A stretch of 52,297 bases of DNA from an uncultured Lachnospiraceae bacterium (GCA_947576945.1 CANPTH010000030.1:1-52297), one strand, 5' to 3'; shown: positions 27,301 through 35,943, counted from the first letter of the stretch. Program-made: numbers and translations. Notes: generated by a model from the sequence alone, not told the origin.

Positions 27301-30300
27301 CAGACTCTTCACCGGCGCCAGATCTTTCGCTGAAATCTTCACTGTTACAGATGTATTAAGTACTTTATCTTTTAGTGTAAGATTCAGAGATCCCTTCGCA
27401 TAGGCTGTCAGATAACCGCTGTCCGAAATACCGAAGCTGCTTTCTTTTCCTGCGCTCTTTAAGGACGCCTGCGCTTCCTTAACGTCGATTCTGCCATGGG
27501 TATTGTAATTATCCTGATTCAGAACTGTTTTGCCTTCTTTATACTCTACAAGGTTTTCCAGCTGAATCCTCTGGCCTACCTGCATGGAAGTATTCTTTGC
27601 TTTCATGCTGTCTGCCTGCGCAGTAACGCGAATCTGAATCTCATTCGCCTTTGTTCCGGATACCGTATCTATTGCGCAGATTGTAACCGTACCCGGCTGT
27701 TTCAGAGTTATCTTGCCATTCTTATCAACGGCCGCAATACTGCTGCTCTTTGTATAACCTTCTCTCTCAATTCTTTTTTCACCGGTATACGCATCATAGC
27801 CATCATAGATATAATCCTGGAAATAGTACGTGATCTTCGGCTCTGCATAGCTCTTCTTTAATGCTGCCGCCTCTGACTTTAAGAACGGAACCGGCACATA
27901 AATCCCATCTCCTGCCACATCCTCGAACAAACCTTCCAAAGAAATCTGCGCATTTCGCTTTGAGAGCGGTATCTCATACCCAATCGTAGATGCTTCTCTG
28001 ATCTGTTCTTCCGTCGGTGTATCATCAGCATATTCTTTATTATATACATGATTACCGTCGGCGTCATAAATATCTGCAATCTGTTCGCCATCTAATAATG
28101 CCGTAATATCATCTACATGTTTTAACGTGGTCTTACAACTCTTAGCCGTTCCCGCCGCACTCAGGCTGACCTGGCACCCATCCGCGAAGCTGCGCACGTG
28201 GCTTACGTTCCGAACATAAACCGTATAATCTTTCTGCGGATCCAGACCACCGATTGCAATACGTACCGTATTGGTTCTGGTATTCTTCTTGTAATCAAAA
28301 ATTCTTGCAGAATATTCCTCTGAGTATGTAACAAATCTTGGTGTCACCGCAAAAATACCCTGCCACTGCTCATTCTTCATCTCATCAGTGACTTTCTTCT
28401 CAATGACATCCGCTTTGACATTCTTACCCTCTACTACATAAATCTCTCTACGGTATCCGTCTTTTGCCGCCGGCAGTGTATATTCAACTGCTATGGACGT
28501 ATCCTTCGGCGTTACCTTTGTAACCTTAGGCGCACTGACTTTCTTCACCGTGATCGTGGTCTTCGCAGATTTCGCACCGTCAATGCGGATCTTCTTTCCA
28601 TCCACCAAATGCATCGGGAAGACTTCAACGGTCGCCTTGCCGCCTTCCTTCAGCGCCGTTACTTTACCGAATTCATCGACATGCATATATTCCCTGCCGG
28701 CAGTTACTTCGTAACCAAGGCAGATAATATCGGCATTCTGCACTTTCACGATCTTAACATCCAGTTCCTGCTCCTGTCCGACTACCATCGTTTTAAGAGG
28801 CGCATTGAATGCTAAAGACTTCGGCGCCACAGCGTCTTTCAGATTCCCCAGCAGTTCCGCCTCGCTGAATTTAATGATGAACCGCTCATTATAGTCTTCT
28901 TCCCAGCGGATACTGAATATAAGATCTTCCTGTTTCTCTTTGTCACGTACTGTCGCGTCATACGTAAATTGCAGTGTTCTGTCACTGTAATCTGTTATGA
29001 TAGAACCAATCAGTCTGTCACCTGCCGCATTCTTGATCGACTGCTCATAGATAACCTTATTCCAATCAAAGGAAGAAGCATAGAAATCATACTCCGCCGG
29101 CACTTTGATTCTTATATTGACGATGTTACCTTCCTTCTTGTCATCGTCATTGGACGAAGCATTATAATAAGCAATGCCATCCTTGATCTTAACGGTATGT
29201 TCCTTCACAATACTACCGGCGTTGTCTTCAGGAATGCTAATATAGTCCTTAATATCAACCTTCTTGCCGCTGCGCTCATCCATCTCTACAGTGGAAGCGC
29301 CTCTGACAACTTTGATCGGCGTCCCCATGGCAGGTTCTGCCGCAATGATAGTATAGTTATTGGAAATGTAGTTGTCTGTTGTAAGATTATCCTCCCCCTG
29401 GGCAGCATAATCTCCGATCAGGCTGTAACGTTTGTCACCGGTTCCCTGCAGCAGAGCATCGTCATTTTCCCGTCCATACTCTGCACCGCTCACGTTATCG
29501 CGCACATATACTTCCGGCATAGAGAATGTGGAGTAATCTCCATCGTCCCAATACCAGGCCGGGAAAACTTCTGCACCACGTATTTCTGTCCTGATGAAGT
29601 ATTTCCTGTCCGCCTCGGGAATTTCTCCTTCTACAGCCTTCACGCTTGCAACATCCTGTCCAAAGAAAGCATCCCTTGCTGCCTTCAATACATATGAAAC
29701 AGGCTGCCCTGCCGTAAACTCCTCTGTCAGTTCAGGCACTACGAAGACCAGTTCCTTCTGCTTTACAGTAATGACCGCCAGTTCCGTATCGGGCAGATCA
29801 TAGTACCTCTCATTGCCGCCGAACTCCACACTGATCCTATAAGTTCCGGCATTCTTCGTCCAGTCCCATGCAGCCTCTTCCGTTGGAAGCGTCGTATAGG
29901 TTTCGCTCTCTCCTGTAGAAGAATTCCAGATCGTATAGGTTAAGCCATACTCTCCCTCCGCAAAAGTCACTGCTTCTTTCGTCTCCGCACCGGCCGCGTC
30001 CGTCTTGATCACAACAGGCGCATTGAGCCTCGCCAGATCATCCTTGATCAGAGTATATAACGATTCAGCGTCATAGGTCTTCGTCTTCTCGATCTTCTTG
30101 CCGCCTGTCGTCGTGATCCCGTCGAATACGATCGTGTCTGTTCCCTTGGCCTTAACCGTTATGGGAATATGAATGTCCGTATCTGCATCAAAATTACCTC
30201 CAAAATCATGAAGAACACCATCATATCTTCCCATCTGGAAGCTCATTACGCCCAGGAAATATTCGCCGCCTTCCAAAAGAGAACCAAAATATTCCGTCCA

Positions 30301-32988
30301 GACAGGTTTTCCGTCGGGGCCAAGCTTATCCACCTGCTGCCCTTCCGCGTTGGTCTCCTTCTCCTTCTGGTAGAATCCCCATCTTACCTGATATGCATAG
30401 TCTGCCTCTTCTGCCAGGAGATCTGCGTTCTTCCAGTCCTCTGCCTTAGACGGCTGCTCCATAGAGGGTGTGATTCCGGTTCCCTCGTTAAGTTCCTGCT
30501 TATGATTCATCCAAAACTCGGTCGCATTGTTTCCAACATTTCCAACCAGGCTTTCTTTGTTGAATGTCAGCGTGATCGCCTGCGGTTTTATCACAAAATA
30601 CACATCCACCGGATCTGCAAATCCATTTACCCGTGAATTATCATACGTGATATGCAAGCGGTAAATACCGGCATTGAGCGGAGAAGTAAATGATCGTTTA
30701 TTCCACCTTCCATTCTCCAGATCTTCTTTGCTGACATCCGGTACATCCTTGCCATCTTCCTGATGTGTTTCCTGCAGGTTTGCATAAGAGTACCTTGACT
30801 GCTGCCACTCATACGTGAAGTCGTTATTAGGATCGCTGGCGCCGGACACAAGTTTCGCTTTCTTGTAGTCTGCATGAAGCTCAAATATCCGCGCTCCGTC
30901 ATAAGTCTTCGTAAATGCACCTTCCAGTGCGCCGACATTTTCCAGACTCAATTTAGCTTTATCTGTCGCTGCCTTCTCAATCTCTGTAACATCGATCGCT
31001 TTATTTCTGGCAGCTACCGTAAGTTTACATGTATTCGCTTCTGCTTCCAGCGTGCTCTGGTCAGTTTTTACCTTAAATCCACAGGTCGCCGGATCCATGG
31101 AATCTACCGCTGCATTGATATCCCTGTGCATCGTCGGATTGCCGTACGCACTATACACGCTTTTCTGACCGGTAAAACGTACAATGTAATCATTGCCGAG
31201 TTTCAGTGTTGCCGCAGCGTCATCGGACTCATATACAGTACGTTTTGTCTCTTTGCCATCCTTGTCCTTTACGATCTCAACAAGTTCAAAGTCCGGTTTA
31301 TAAGGCTGTGTCTGATTATCCGAATCATAAGAAGTACCCCACATATCAGGCGTCTGGGCATAAAGTACCTCTTTCCCGTTCTCTGTTCTGCCATCCGCAT
31401 AAGGCAGGTCATAGATAATCTGAGATAACACATCTTTCACTGTCTGTCCGTCATAAAATGTCACCTTATCCGGAACCACAGGTCTTACGATGATCTCCGC
31501 CACTGCGACTATCACTACGATATCGGCATAGGATGCACTGTACTCTTTCTGATCGCCCTCATAGCTGACTCTGTATACATAAGTTCCCGGAATCGTGGGC
31601 GCCGCTTCCAGCCTGCCGCCCAAAGTCAGGCTGCAATAGGTCTTATCGCCCTCTGTCCACGGTTCACTGTAGGAAGCCGCCGTATACCATTCGCCAACAG
31701 TCTGTCCGTCGAGCGCCTTCCATATCGGCTGGTTCTGTGCATCCACACCGTCTTCAGCTTCCAGTACTGCCGTATATTTGAGTTCCTGTAATTCTTTCGT
31801 CCAAGACGCCGCTTCCACGATCTGCACGGTACGTTCGTTATCGTCATTGGCTACTGCCGCCGGCTTCGCTGCATAAGAAGCATCCGGCGTAAGGGTAAGC
31901 CTGGTTGCCTTCAGATTGCCGATCGGAAGCTTCTGCTCCCCGAGAGATTTCCATGTGTAATTCTTCTCGTATTTGTCTTTGTTCGCGCCAATAAACTCCG
32001 GAACGATGCTGACAACATACTCACTGTTCTTCACCAGTGTCTGCTCACCCGTCAACGCCGCTCCCGTCGCAGCATCTTTAATTACCATGGTAAATGCCAC
32101 TTCATTGTTCGCCGCTTCATTGGCCTCTGTACTCTTGTCGTCAACTACATAGATAAAACTCTTACCATTATCTGCCGAGACAGAATTAACTGTCGGTATT
32201 GACACTTCCGAGCACTTCGTACCGACAGGAACAGCAACAGGTTCTTCTATAACTGCCGTTACCTCGACTTTGCTGATCTCATACCCGTAAGAAGCTTCCG
32301 CTCCCTTATACTCATTCTCCTTGGCAGGAAGCACAAATTTTACCGTATAGCTGCCTGCATCAGTCGGAAGCGTTCCTTCCTCAGACAGTTTCTTCGGCTC
32401 GCCCAGAGCGCTGTCTCCTGCAAACCACTGATAGGTAACAGTTGCAACAACCGGGTCGGAAAGCGAAGCCAGGCTTTTATATGCATTATTCACTGTAATG
32501 CCATAGTTGCTTAAAAAGCTTACGCTTAATTTCTTACCCGTCTCATCGGCAGCAGGGGAAGTTCCGTCCGCCTGGTATTCAGCAGCCTGCTGTACATCCT
32601 CGCTGAATTCGGCCTCTGCCGCTTCTGCAGCTGCGGGCTGTGTGTCAGTATCCGTTGCCACATCCTCCGCCTGTGGTTCTGCAGGTTCCACGGAGATCTG
32701 TGGCAGATCCGTATCCTCCGGCGGAGTCTGATCCGTCAGCTCTCCTTCCGTCTGTGCGTCGGCAGCTGTATCTGCCGGCGTCTCGGCGGATGGTTCCTGT
32801 GTCTCCTCACCTCCCGTATCCACATTACTCTGTGCGGGACTATTCTCCGCATTTGCCTCTGTAACCGTCTGGTTCTCATCCGGTACAGCAGCATATGCCG
32901 TCGCAGGCAGCGAAGTCACCGTCATGACAACCGCAAGCGCCATGGCGAGAATCCGTTTTACCTGAAACAGCTTTCTCAGTTCACTCAT
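24307..32988 (-). CDS. Giant secreted surface protein, paralogue with fewer repeats (2893 aa)
   Basis: Signal peptide at residues 1 to about 33 (ending ATAYA), then an acidic E/T/A/Q-rich stretch to about residue 140. The central order of modules matches the neighbouring 3646-aa protein: Ig-like modules, a Big_2/fibronectin region starting near 1389 (SLAFNAPLKTMVVGQEQELDV; GYRREIYVVEG), another near 1793-1890, and DTLTWSSSNKKVATV near 2094. From about 2185 to the C-terminus there are about seven beta-sandwich repeats (WYVFTAPNDGLYGF, WFEFTPAEMDQYEF, WYSFTAPEKGSYTV and others), half the number in the paralogue. No wall anchor is visible. ATG 32988 was chosen because GGAGG precedes it; a TTG six codons earlier would bury that site. 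Adhesion or polysaccharide binding is inferred from architecture only. Confidence 0.88.
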   Translation of the reverse strand: MSELRKLFQVKRILAMALAVVMTVTSLPATAYAAVPDENQTVTEANAENSPAQSNVDTGGEETQEPSAETPADTAADAQTEGELTDQTPPEDTDLPQISVEPAEPQAEDVATDTDTQPAAAEAAEAEFSEDVQQAAEYQADGTSPAADETGKKLSVSFLSNYGITVNNAYKSLASLSDPVVATVTYQWFAGDSALGEPKKLSEEGTLPTDAGSYTVKFVLPAKENEYKGAEASYGYEISKVEVTAVIEEPVAVPVGTKCSEVSIPTVNSVSADNGKSFIYVVDDKSTEANEAANNEVAFTMVIKDAATGAALTGEQTLVKNSEYVVSIVPEFIGANKDKYEKNYTWKSLGEQKLPIGNLKATRLTLTPDASYAAKPAAVANDDNERTVQIVEAASWTKELQELKYTAVLEAEDGVDAQNQPIWKALDGQTVGEWYTAASYSEPWTEGDKTYCSLTLGGRLEAAPTIPGTYVYRVSYEGDQKEYSASYADIVVIVAVAEIIVRPVVPDKVTFYDGQTVKDVLSQIIYDLPYADGRTENGKEVLYAQTPDMWGTSYDSDNQTQPYKPDFELVEIVKDKDGKETKRTVYESDDAAATLKLGNDYIVRFTGQKSVYSAYGNPTMHRDINAAVDSMDPATCGFKVKTDQSTLEAEANTCKLTVAARNKAIDVTEIEKAATDKAKLSLENVGALEGAFTKTYDGARIFELHADYKKAKLVSGASDPNNDFTYEWQQSRYSYANLQETHQEDGKDVPDVSKEDLENGRWNKRSFTSPLNAGIYRLHITYDNSRVNGFADPVDVYFVIKPQAITLTFNKESLVGNVGNNATEFWMNHKQELNEGTGITPSMEQPSKAEDWKNADLLAEEADYAYQVRWGFYQKEKETNAEGQQVDKLGPDGKPVWTEYFGSLLEGGEYFLGVMSFQMGRYDGVLHDFGGNFDADTDIHIPITVKAKGTDTIVFDGITTTGGKKIEKTKTYDAESLYTLIKDDLARLNAPVVIKTDAAGAETKEAVTFAEGEYGLTYTIWNSSTGESETYTTLPTEEAAWDWTKNAGTYRISVEFGGNERYYDLPDTELAVITVKQKELVFVVPELTEEFTAGQPVSYVLKAARDAFFGQDVASVKAVEGEIPEADRKYFIRTEIRGAEVFPAWYWDDGDYSTFSMPEVYVRDNVSGAEYGRENDDALLQGTGDKRYSLIGDYAAQGEDNLTTDNYISNNYTIIAAEPAMGTPIKVVRGASTVEMDERSGKKVDIKDYISIPEDNAGSIVKEHTVKIKDGIAYYNASSNDDDKKEGNIVNIRIKVPAEYDFYASSFDWNKVIYEQSIKNAAGDRLIGSIITDYSDRTLQFTYDATVRDKEKQEDLIFSIRWEEDYNERFIIKFSEAELLGNLKDAVAPKSLAFNAPLKTMVVGQEQELDVKIVKVQNADIICLGYEVTAGREYMHVDEFGKVTALKEGGKATVEVFPMHLVDGKKIRIDGAKSAKTTITVKKVSAPKVTKVTPKDTSIAVEYTLPAAKDGYRREIYVVEGKNVKADVIEKKVTDEMKNEQWQGIFAVTPRFVTYSEEYSARIFDYKKNTRTNTVRIAIGGLDPQKDYTVYVRNVSHVRSFADGCQVSLSAAGTAKSCKTTLKHVDDITALLDGEQIADIYDADGNHVYNKEYADDTPTEEQIREASTIGYEIPLSKRNAQISLEGLFEDVAGDGIYVPVPFLKSEAAALKKSYAEPKITYYFQDYIYDGYDAYTGEKRIEREGYTKSSSIAAVDKNGKITLKQPGTVTICAIDTVSGTKANEIQIRVTAQADSMKAKNTSMQVGQRIQLENLVEYKEGKTVLNQDNYNTHGRIDVKEAQASLKSAGKESSFGISDSGYLTAYAKGSLNLTLKDKVLNTSVTVKISAKDLAPVKSLKAVNVIDNRFDVQFEMNQFAEAYRIEILDARRTVRSIYVENIPFSGDGGTSVSDDGHAWSRYDEWQDDDWGNGDWLDRWDPEADWKHDSEHFVKKDGLGRADKINGKWILTYRIKSLTQTSKYNIQVTALFGEVKSKVVKKAVTTTKLPACDSVLTGKIESGKFYNEGLYLSETRFISGNTYSIRIEDGENVSLNTMAQIAGTDTLTWSSSNKKVATVKAAPGGYSATLKALKDGETVIEVKSKVLKGVVSRVTVYVSTVGDAYNSRDYYGDNEDLRGESNSKPEVVTELTVGVAEPVELRTGQKKSFQVTLTEEGKYTAYKVEKGDKVFWTSYTKYGNKPYTWNIELDGSDGPFTGSVIVEKTGSANASDIKNRTVIKLNETLSRTQSGAWYVFTAPNDGLYGFKQAGSSNVNIFSVYKQSTDKEAAPNTTTAESQKYFYELKKGDLVYLKANGEYSSVQIVEAKFDALAVGSSVTIPRGDEKWFEFTPAEMDQYEFRKSNYSDDGIEFFDENFVNKDLSSTPDYQTSERVYYSILSSKLYIRISNQSYSAVTLRVDKKDAVRKFGEDGSCTISEHTFSSNNKKDYMYINYTTPADGFYTFSYEAAESGISGEAYLYKADNMNNYIGYMSVYTNGTYKISDQYLSRDTEVCLQIRVYNTPVTWKNVKFTVAKTSEAPVALQTGGEAVQGTASNSRAVWYSFTAPEKGSYTVVFPKMEAAGSEASVESEIYRDITGNSYSSGIIDLSKGGFNTTIALNAGDQRFIKVNPSNSSAADDIPFRIRIEKTSTDKAVTTAAPADLTEVENWVSFTAEADGCYSFSVTRGEGNINSYLYVYKKLYDTSYATSGSQPKLILSQGETIWLKVKASSLLADITNADKLTVRKSGEVQIANVTSGSSVTLSNLATAEDNRAFYTFVKVISDTDGSYKFSCSNSGINSMVLYTSFNMSGYGSTVYPVSGTCSTECEMTAEEAVYLKLVSNQEVTGITLTVESSSTAN

Positions 32989-33065
32989 TCTATCTTCCTC
33001 CTTCAATTTAGTTTGAATCCTGCCGTTTGTTAACCGCCCAATGCACAGCAGAGATACTTAGTCCC

Positions 33066-33094
33066 ATTTTACCCCCCCCCTTTTGATTCGTCAA
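33066..33094 (-). promoter_or_regulatory. Promoter of the 2893-aa protein with a G9 tract in the spacer
   Basis: Minus strand: -35 TTGACG (33089-33094), a 17-bp spacer made of AATCAAAA plus nine G (33072-33080), and -10 TAAAAT (33066-33071) abutting the G run. The spacing is optimal at nine G. It lies about 80 bases upstream of the start codon. Confidence 0.78.
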
Positions 33095-33110
33095 GAACAT
33101 CCTGCAAAGT

Positions 33111-33145
33111 AAAAAAAACAGGACGCCCCATTTTAAGGTATCCTG
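33111..33145 (-). terminator. Intrinsic terminator after the small lipoprotein gene
   Basis: Minus strand CAGGATACC / GGCGTCCTG stem (two central mismatches) followed by eight T. It separates the lipoprotein gene from the giant-gene promoter. Confidence 0.75.
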
Positions 33146-33188
33146 CTTTCCCGACTGCTGATTCTATAAATTTCTATGGAACTGCTTA

Positions 33189-33569
33189 TTATTGTAATCC
33201 AGCGTTTTGTAATGCAGACTCACTGCTGTAGCAGCAGATCATCTCATCGTCACTCAAAATATTATATTGGCTATAACTTCCCTCATAATACTCTTCTATC
33301 CTGTTCATATCTTCTGCAGAAGATACCTCATAACATATATCCAGATACTCCTCTCCATTCACTGCTTTAATTCTGGTTGTACTGATCTCGAGCTGCTCAA
33401 AATTTTCTGACCTTTCCAGCTCAAATCCGGCCGCTTCCAGACTGGCAGCCACTTCATCCGGACCCGGGTAAGTATTCTCCCGTCCCACATTCTCCTCTTC
33501 CGGCCGCGTGCCGCATCCTGCCAGAGCAATCATCACAACACCCAAAATAACCATACCTGCTTTTTTCAT
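33189..33569 (-). CDS. Small predicted lipoprotein, function unknown
   Basis: A 126-residue protein with a lipoprotein signal MKKAGMVILGVVMIALAGCG (lipobox ALAGC), so it should be anchored on the outer membrane face. The mature part is acidic and short with no recognised domain; residues ERSENFEQLEISTTRIKAVN and the ICYEVSSAEDMNRI segment suggest a small alpha/beta fold. The ATG at 33569 is preferred: GGGAAGG is upstream, and a longer frame up to 33749 would run into the MITE element. It lies upstream of the giant surface protein but is separated from it by a terminator. Its relation to the surface proteins is unknown. Confidence 0.75.
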   Translation of the reverse strand: MKKAGMVILGVVMIALAGCGTRPEEENVGRENTYPGPDEVAASLEAAGFELERSENFEQLEISTTRIKAVNGEEYLDICYEVSSAEDMNRIEEYYEGSYSQYNILSDDEMICCYSSESALQNAGLQ

Positions 33570-33679
33570 ACCCAATACACCTTCCCTTTCACAATTAACC
33601 TCTTTGTCCAAAACAGCACCTATTGTACTACGGAAAAGATTATTTTGCAATTTAAAATTAATTTGATATGCACTCTGCA

Positions 33680-33955
33680 TACCCTCAGTGAACAAAGGAA
33701 TACACGCCCTGAACCATGATATTTGAGCGGTTTTCTGCGTTGTCCTCAATCGGCGTACGTCCGGTACGCCTCAATCGTCCGCCTTGGAAATCACTCAAAT
33801 ATCCATGGTCAGGGTCGAAGAGTCGGAAAGAAGGCAATTTCAATCCCTGCAAGGCGCTTGATTGACGTGTACTGGACGTACACGGAATGAAAGCAACGCA
33901 GCAGGGGATGAAATTGATTCTTTACCGACCGTGTGTACCTTTGTTCACTGAGGGT
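33680..33955. mobile_element. MITE-like element with 17-bp terminal inverted repeats and TA flanks
   Basis: The ends are perfect inverted repeats, CCCTCAGTGAACAAAGG, each bordered by TA, as in IS630/Tc1-type elements that duplicate TA on insertion. No coding capacity. The interior consists of two large stem-loops: one bounded by CATGATATTTGAG / CTCAAATATCCATG with an inner GGCGTAC / GTACGCC hairpin, the other bounded by TCGG...CAATTTCA / TGAAATTG...CCGA with an inner GTGTAC / GTACAC hairpin. A solitary end occurs at 12947. A transposase would have to be supplied from elsewhere. Confidence 0.75.
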
Positions 33956-33968
33956 ACCCCATGGAATT

Positions 33969-34001
33969 AAAAAAAGAAGCGCTGAACTGAATCAACACTT
34001 C
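33969..34001 (-). terminator. Intrinsic terminator of tRNA-Ser
   Basis: Minus strand GAAGTG / CGCTTC plus TGA / TCA stem followed by seven T, about 20 bases downstream of the tRNA. Confidence 0.8.
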
Positions 34002-34022
34002 CCATTTCATACGATAGTATAA

Positions 34023-34110
34023 CGGAGAAAGAGGGATTTGAACCCTCGCGCCGCGTAAACGACCTACACCCTTAGCAGGGGCGCCTCTTCAGCCTCTTGA
34101 GTATTTCTCC
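34023..34110 (-). tRNA. tRNA-Ser (anticodon GCU)
   Basis: The acceptor stem GGAGAAA / TTTCTCC, discriminator G, T-arm GAGGGTTCAAATCCCTC and anticodon loop CTGCTAA with anticodon GCU (reads AGC/AGU) are visible. The long variable arm marks a class II tRNA and supports serine. CCA is not encoded. It has its own promoter and terminator. Confidence 0.95.
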
Positions 34111-34169
34111 ATAGTCTGAACTATCCTCTACCAATATGAAGTTATGCGTTTTGCAACAACGCAAAATTT

Positions 34170-34198
34170 ATTATACCCAAAGTATTCCCATTTGTCAA
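34170..34198 (-). promoter_or_regulatory. Consensus promoter of tRNA-Ser
   Basis: Perfect TTGACA (34193-34198), 17-bp spacer, TATAAT (34170-34175) on the minus strand, about 60 bases before the mature tRNA. Confidence 0.9.
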
Positions 34199-34237
34199 TC
34201 TTTTATTGCTTTAAAAATCTTTCAAAATTCTCAAAAA

Positions 34238-34286
34238 TTTTTAACCGACGCTGTGCCGGGTTTTTTCCGTCACGCCGTCACTAATG
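34238..34286 (-). terminator. Possible terminator after pyroglutamyl peptidase
   Basis: An imperfect GACG..GTG.CGG / CCG.CAC..CGTC stem overlapping the stop codon, followed by GGTTAAAAATTTTT. The T-run is offset, so efficiency is uncertain. Confidence 0.4.
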
Positions 34287-34922
34287 CGTGGCCCCGCCCG
34301 TCACTTTAATATCCTCCTCCGTGTCCACGACCGCCTCAATCGCCGCCGTGATCGCTTCCACCATCATATCCTGCGACATGGAAGGCATATTCTTCTTGTC
34401 CAGCGCCTGCTGCGGCAAAAAAGGAATATGGATAAAACCGCTGCGTTTCCCCGGATACCTGGTCGCCAGCAGATGGCACACACCATAAGTAACATGATTG
34501 CATACGAAGGTGCCCGCCGTATTGGAAACAGACGCCGGAATATTTCGCTCCTGAATCCGCTGTACCATTGCCTTGATCGGCACCGTTACAAAATATGCAT
34601 CCGGTCCTTCCGGATAGATAGGTTCGTCTATGATCTGATTCCCTTCATTATCCGGAATTCGACAGTCGTCCACGTTAATTCCCACACGCTCCACTGTGAT
34701 ATCCGGTCTGCCGCCTGCCTGTCCGATCGACAGGACCACATCCGGATCGTATTTTGCTATTGCTTCATCGATCACACGAAGAGATTTGTGGCAGACCGTG
34801 GGGATCTCTAATTTGATGATCTCGGCTCCGCCAATCGTATCCGGCAGTCTCTTCACAGTCTCAATCGCAGGATTGACCTTCTCCCCGCCAAACGGGTCAA
34901 ACCCGGTAACTAATATTTTCAT
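34281..34922 (-). CDS. pcp: Pyroglutamyl-peptidase I
   Basis: A 213-residue cysteine peptidase that removes N-terminal pyroglutamate from peptides in the cytoplasm. The N-terminus MKILVTGFDPFGGEKVNPA is the family hallmark. The catalytic Glu (in VERVGIN), Cys (in NTAGTFVCNHVTYG) and His (in GFIHIPFLP) are all present, and the length is usual. ATG 34922 was chosen: GGAGGTAAGG immediately precedes it, and this site is the end of a dispersed repeat. It follows DUF979 and DUF969 membrane protein genes in the same direction; this three-gene set is common in Firmicutes and suggests uptake and processing of pyroglutamyl peptides or a related compound. Confidence 0.94.
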   Translation of the reverse strand: MKILVTGFDPFGGEKVNPAIETVKRLPDTIGGAEIIKLEIPTVCHKSLRVIDEAIAKYDPDVVLSIGQAGGRPDITVERVGINVDDCRIPDNEGNQIIDEPIYPEGPDAYFVTVPIKAMVQRIQERNIPASVSNTAGTFVCNHVTYGVCHLLATRYPGKRSGFIHIPFLPQQALDKKNMPSMSQDMMVEAITAAIEAVVDTEEDIKVTGGATH

Positions 34923-34927
34923 CCTTA

Positions 34928-34953
34928 CCTCCATTCCGAAGCGTTTTGCCCTG
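34928..34953 (-). repeat. 3' end of the Shine-Dalgarno repeat, upstream of pcp
   Basis: Minus strand GCAAAACGCTTCGGAATGGAGG matches the last part of the 100-bp repeat at 36652 and 38884, and supplies the ribosome-binding site of pcp. Confidence 0.6.
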
Positions 34954-34980
34954 CAAAATCCCGGTTCCATGCCTTACCGC

Positions 34981-35943
34981 CTATTTAAAACCAATCGCAA
35001 GCATCAAAATGATATGTACGACGATCATCATCAGCGCCATCGGTATCTGCGCCTTGATCACCGACCACTTGGGATCCTTCGTCTCCAGAACCGCACAAGG
35101 CACAATATTGAAGTTTGCCGCCATGGGCGTCATCAACGTACCGCAATAGCCCGCCGTCATGCCAAGCACTCCGATGATCGCCGGATTACCGCCCTGAGAT
35201 ATAACGAAAGGCACACCGATTCCGGCCGTAATCACCGTAAAAGCCGCGAAAGCATTTCCCATGATCATCGTGAAAATCACCATACCAAAGACATAGATGA
35301 TAACGCCGACCACGATATTACCCTGCGGAACAACGGAAGAAATCATCCCGGAGATCACTTCTCCCACACCCGCTTCTGCAAATACACTTCCCAGTGCCCC
35401 CAGAAGCTGCGGCAAAAGACACGCCGCCCCCACCTGCATCAACAGACGGGAAGTATCTTCCTTCGTATCGGCAATCTTCGGCTTACAGATCACAAAAGCC
35501 AGCGCCAGCGCGATAACACAGGCAACACCCGTCATGATCGCCCCGTTTAAAGCCGTGGGCGTCGCCACTCCATCTTTGACCACATCATACTTAACAAAAG
35601 ATAGGATCAGCGCGATCAGCCCTACGGTAACTGCCGGCACAAAGATCTTCGTTCCGATCCTTTCGCTGGATGCTTTCCGAAACTCCGGTGTGGATTCCTG
35701 GAATTTCCCGATTTTCACCTGTTTGGTCACTGTCAGGCAGCCCATAGCGATCAGCATTGCTCCCACCACTGCCGAGGGCAGAATTTTACCAAACATGAAA
35801 ATAATCCCTGTCAGCGCCCAGAAGAGCATCGTCCCCAGCTTCGCCGACTCATTTTTCCTGGCTCGGAATGCCGTCAGAAAGCAGACCAGCCCGCAGAGTA
35901 CATAGAAAAACTCCGGAAAATATACGCCTAAAAAGTTCGTCAT
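34981..35943 (-). CDS. DUF979 family membrane protein
   Basis: A 320-residue integral membrane protein with about nine or ten hydrophobic segments and the conserved segment GNAFAAFTVITAGIGVPF, followed by MTAGYCGTLMTPMAANFN. It matches the DUF979 family. Its ATG overlaps the stop of the DUF969 gene by 4 bp (translational coupling), so the two probably form one transporter. The neighbouring pcp gene suggests a substrate linked to pyroglutamate or N-blocked peptides (inference from genomic association; the substrate is not known). Confidence 0.88.
   Translation of the reverse strand: MTNFLGVYFPEFFYVLCGLVCFLTAFRARKNESAKLGTMLFWALTGIIFMFGKILPSAVVGAMLIAMGCLTVTKQVKIGKFQESTPEFRKASSERIGTKIFVPAVTVGLIALILSFVKYDVVKDGVATPTALNGAIMTGVACVIALALAFVICKPKIADTKEDTSRLLMQVGAACLLPQLLGALGSVFAEAGVGEVISGMISSVVPQGNIVVGVIIYVFGMVIFTMIMGNAFAAFTVITAGIGVPFVISQGGNPAIIGVLGMTAGYCGTLMTPMAANFNIVPCAVLETKDPKWSVIKAQIPMALMMIVVHIILMLAIGFK

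Larger units (their letters stand above)
33570..34022. other. Intergenic region with MITE and tRNA terminator
   Basis: The 453 bp between the lipoprotein gene and tRNA-Ser contain the short upstream region of the lipoprotein gene, the 276-bp element at 33680-33955 and the tRNA terminator. No protein gene was seen. Confidence 0.7.

Noticed and set aside
13068..32988. Sortase anchoring (LPxTG) of the giant proteins
   Set aside because: The C-termini (ending DVYVTN and VESSSTAN) show no LPxTG, hydrophobic segment or positive tail, and no sortase gene is present.
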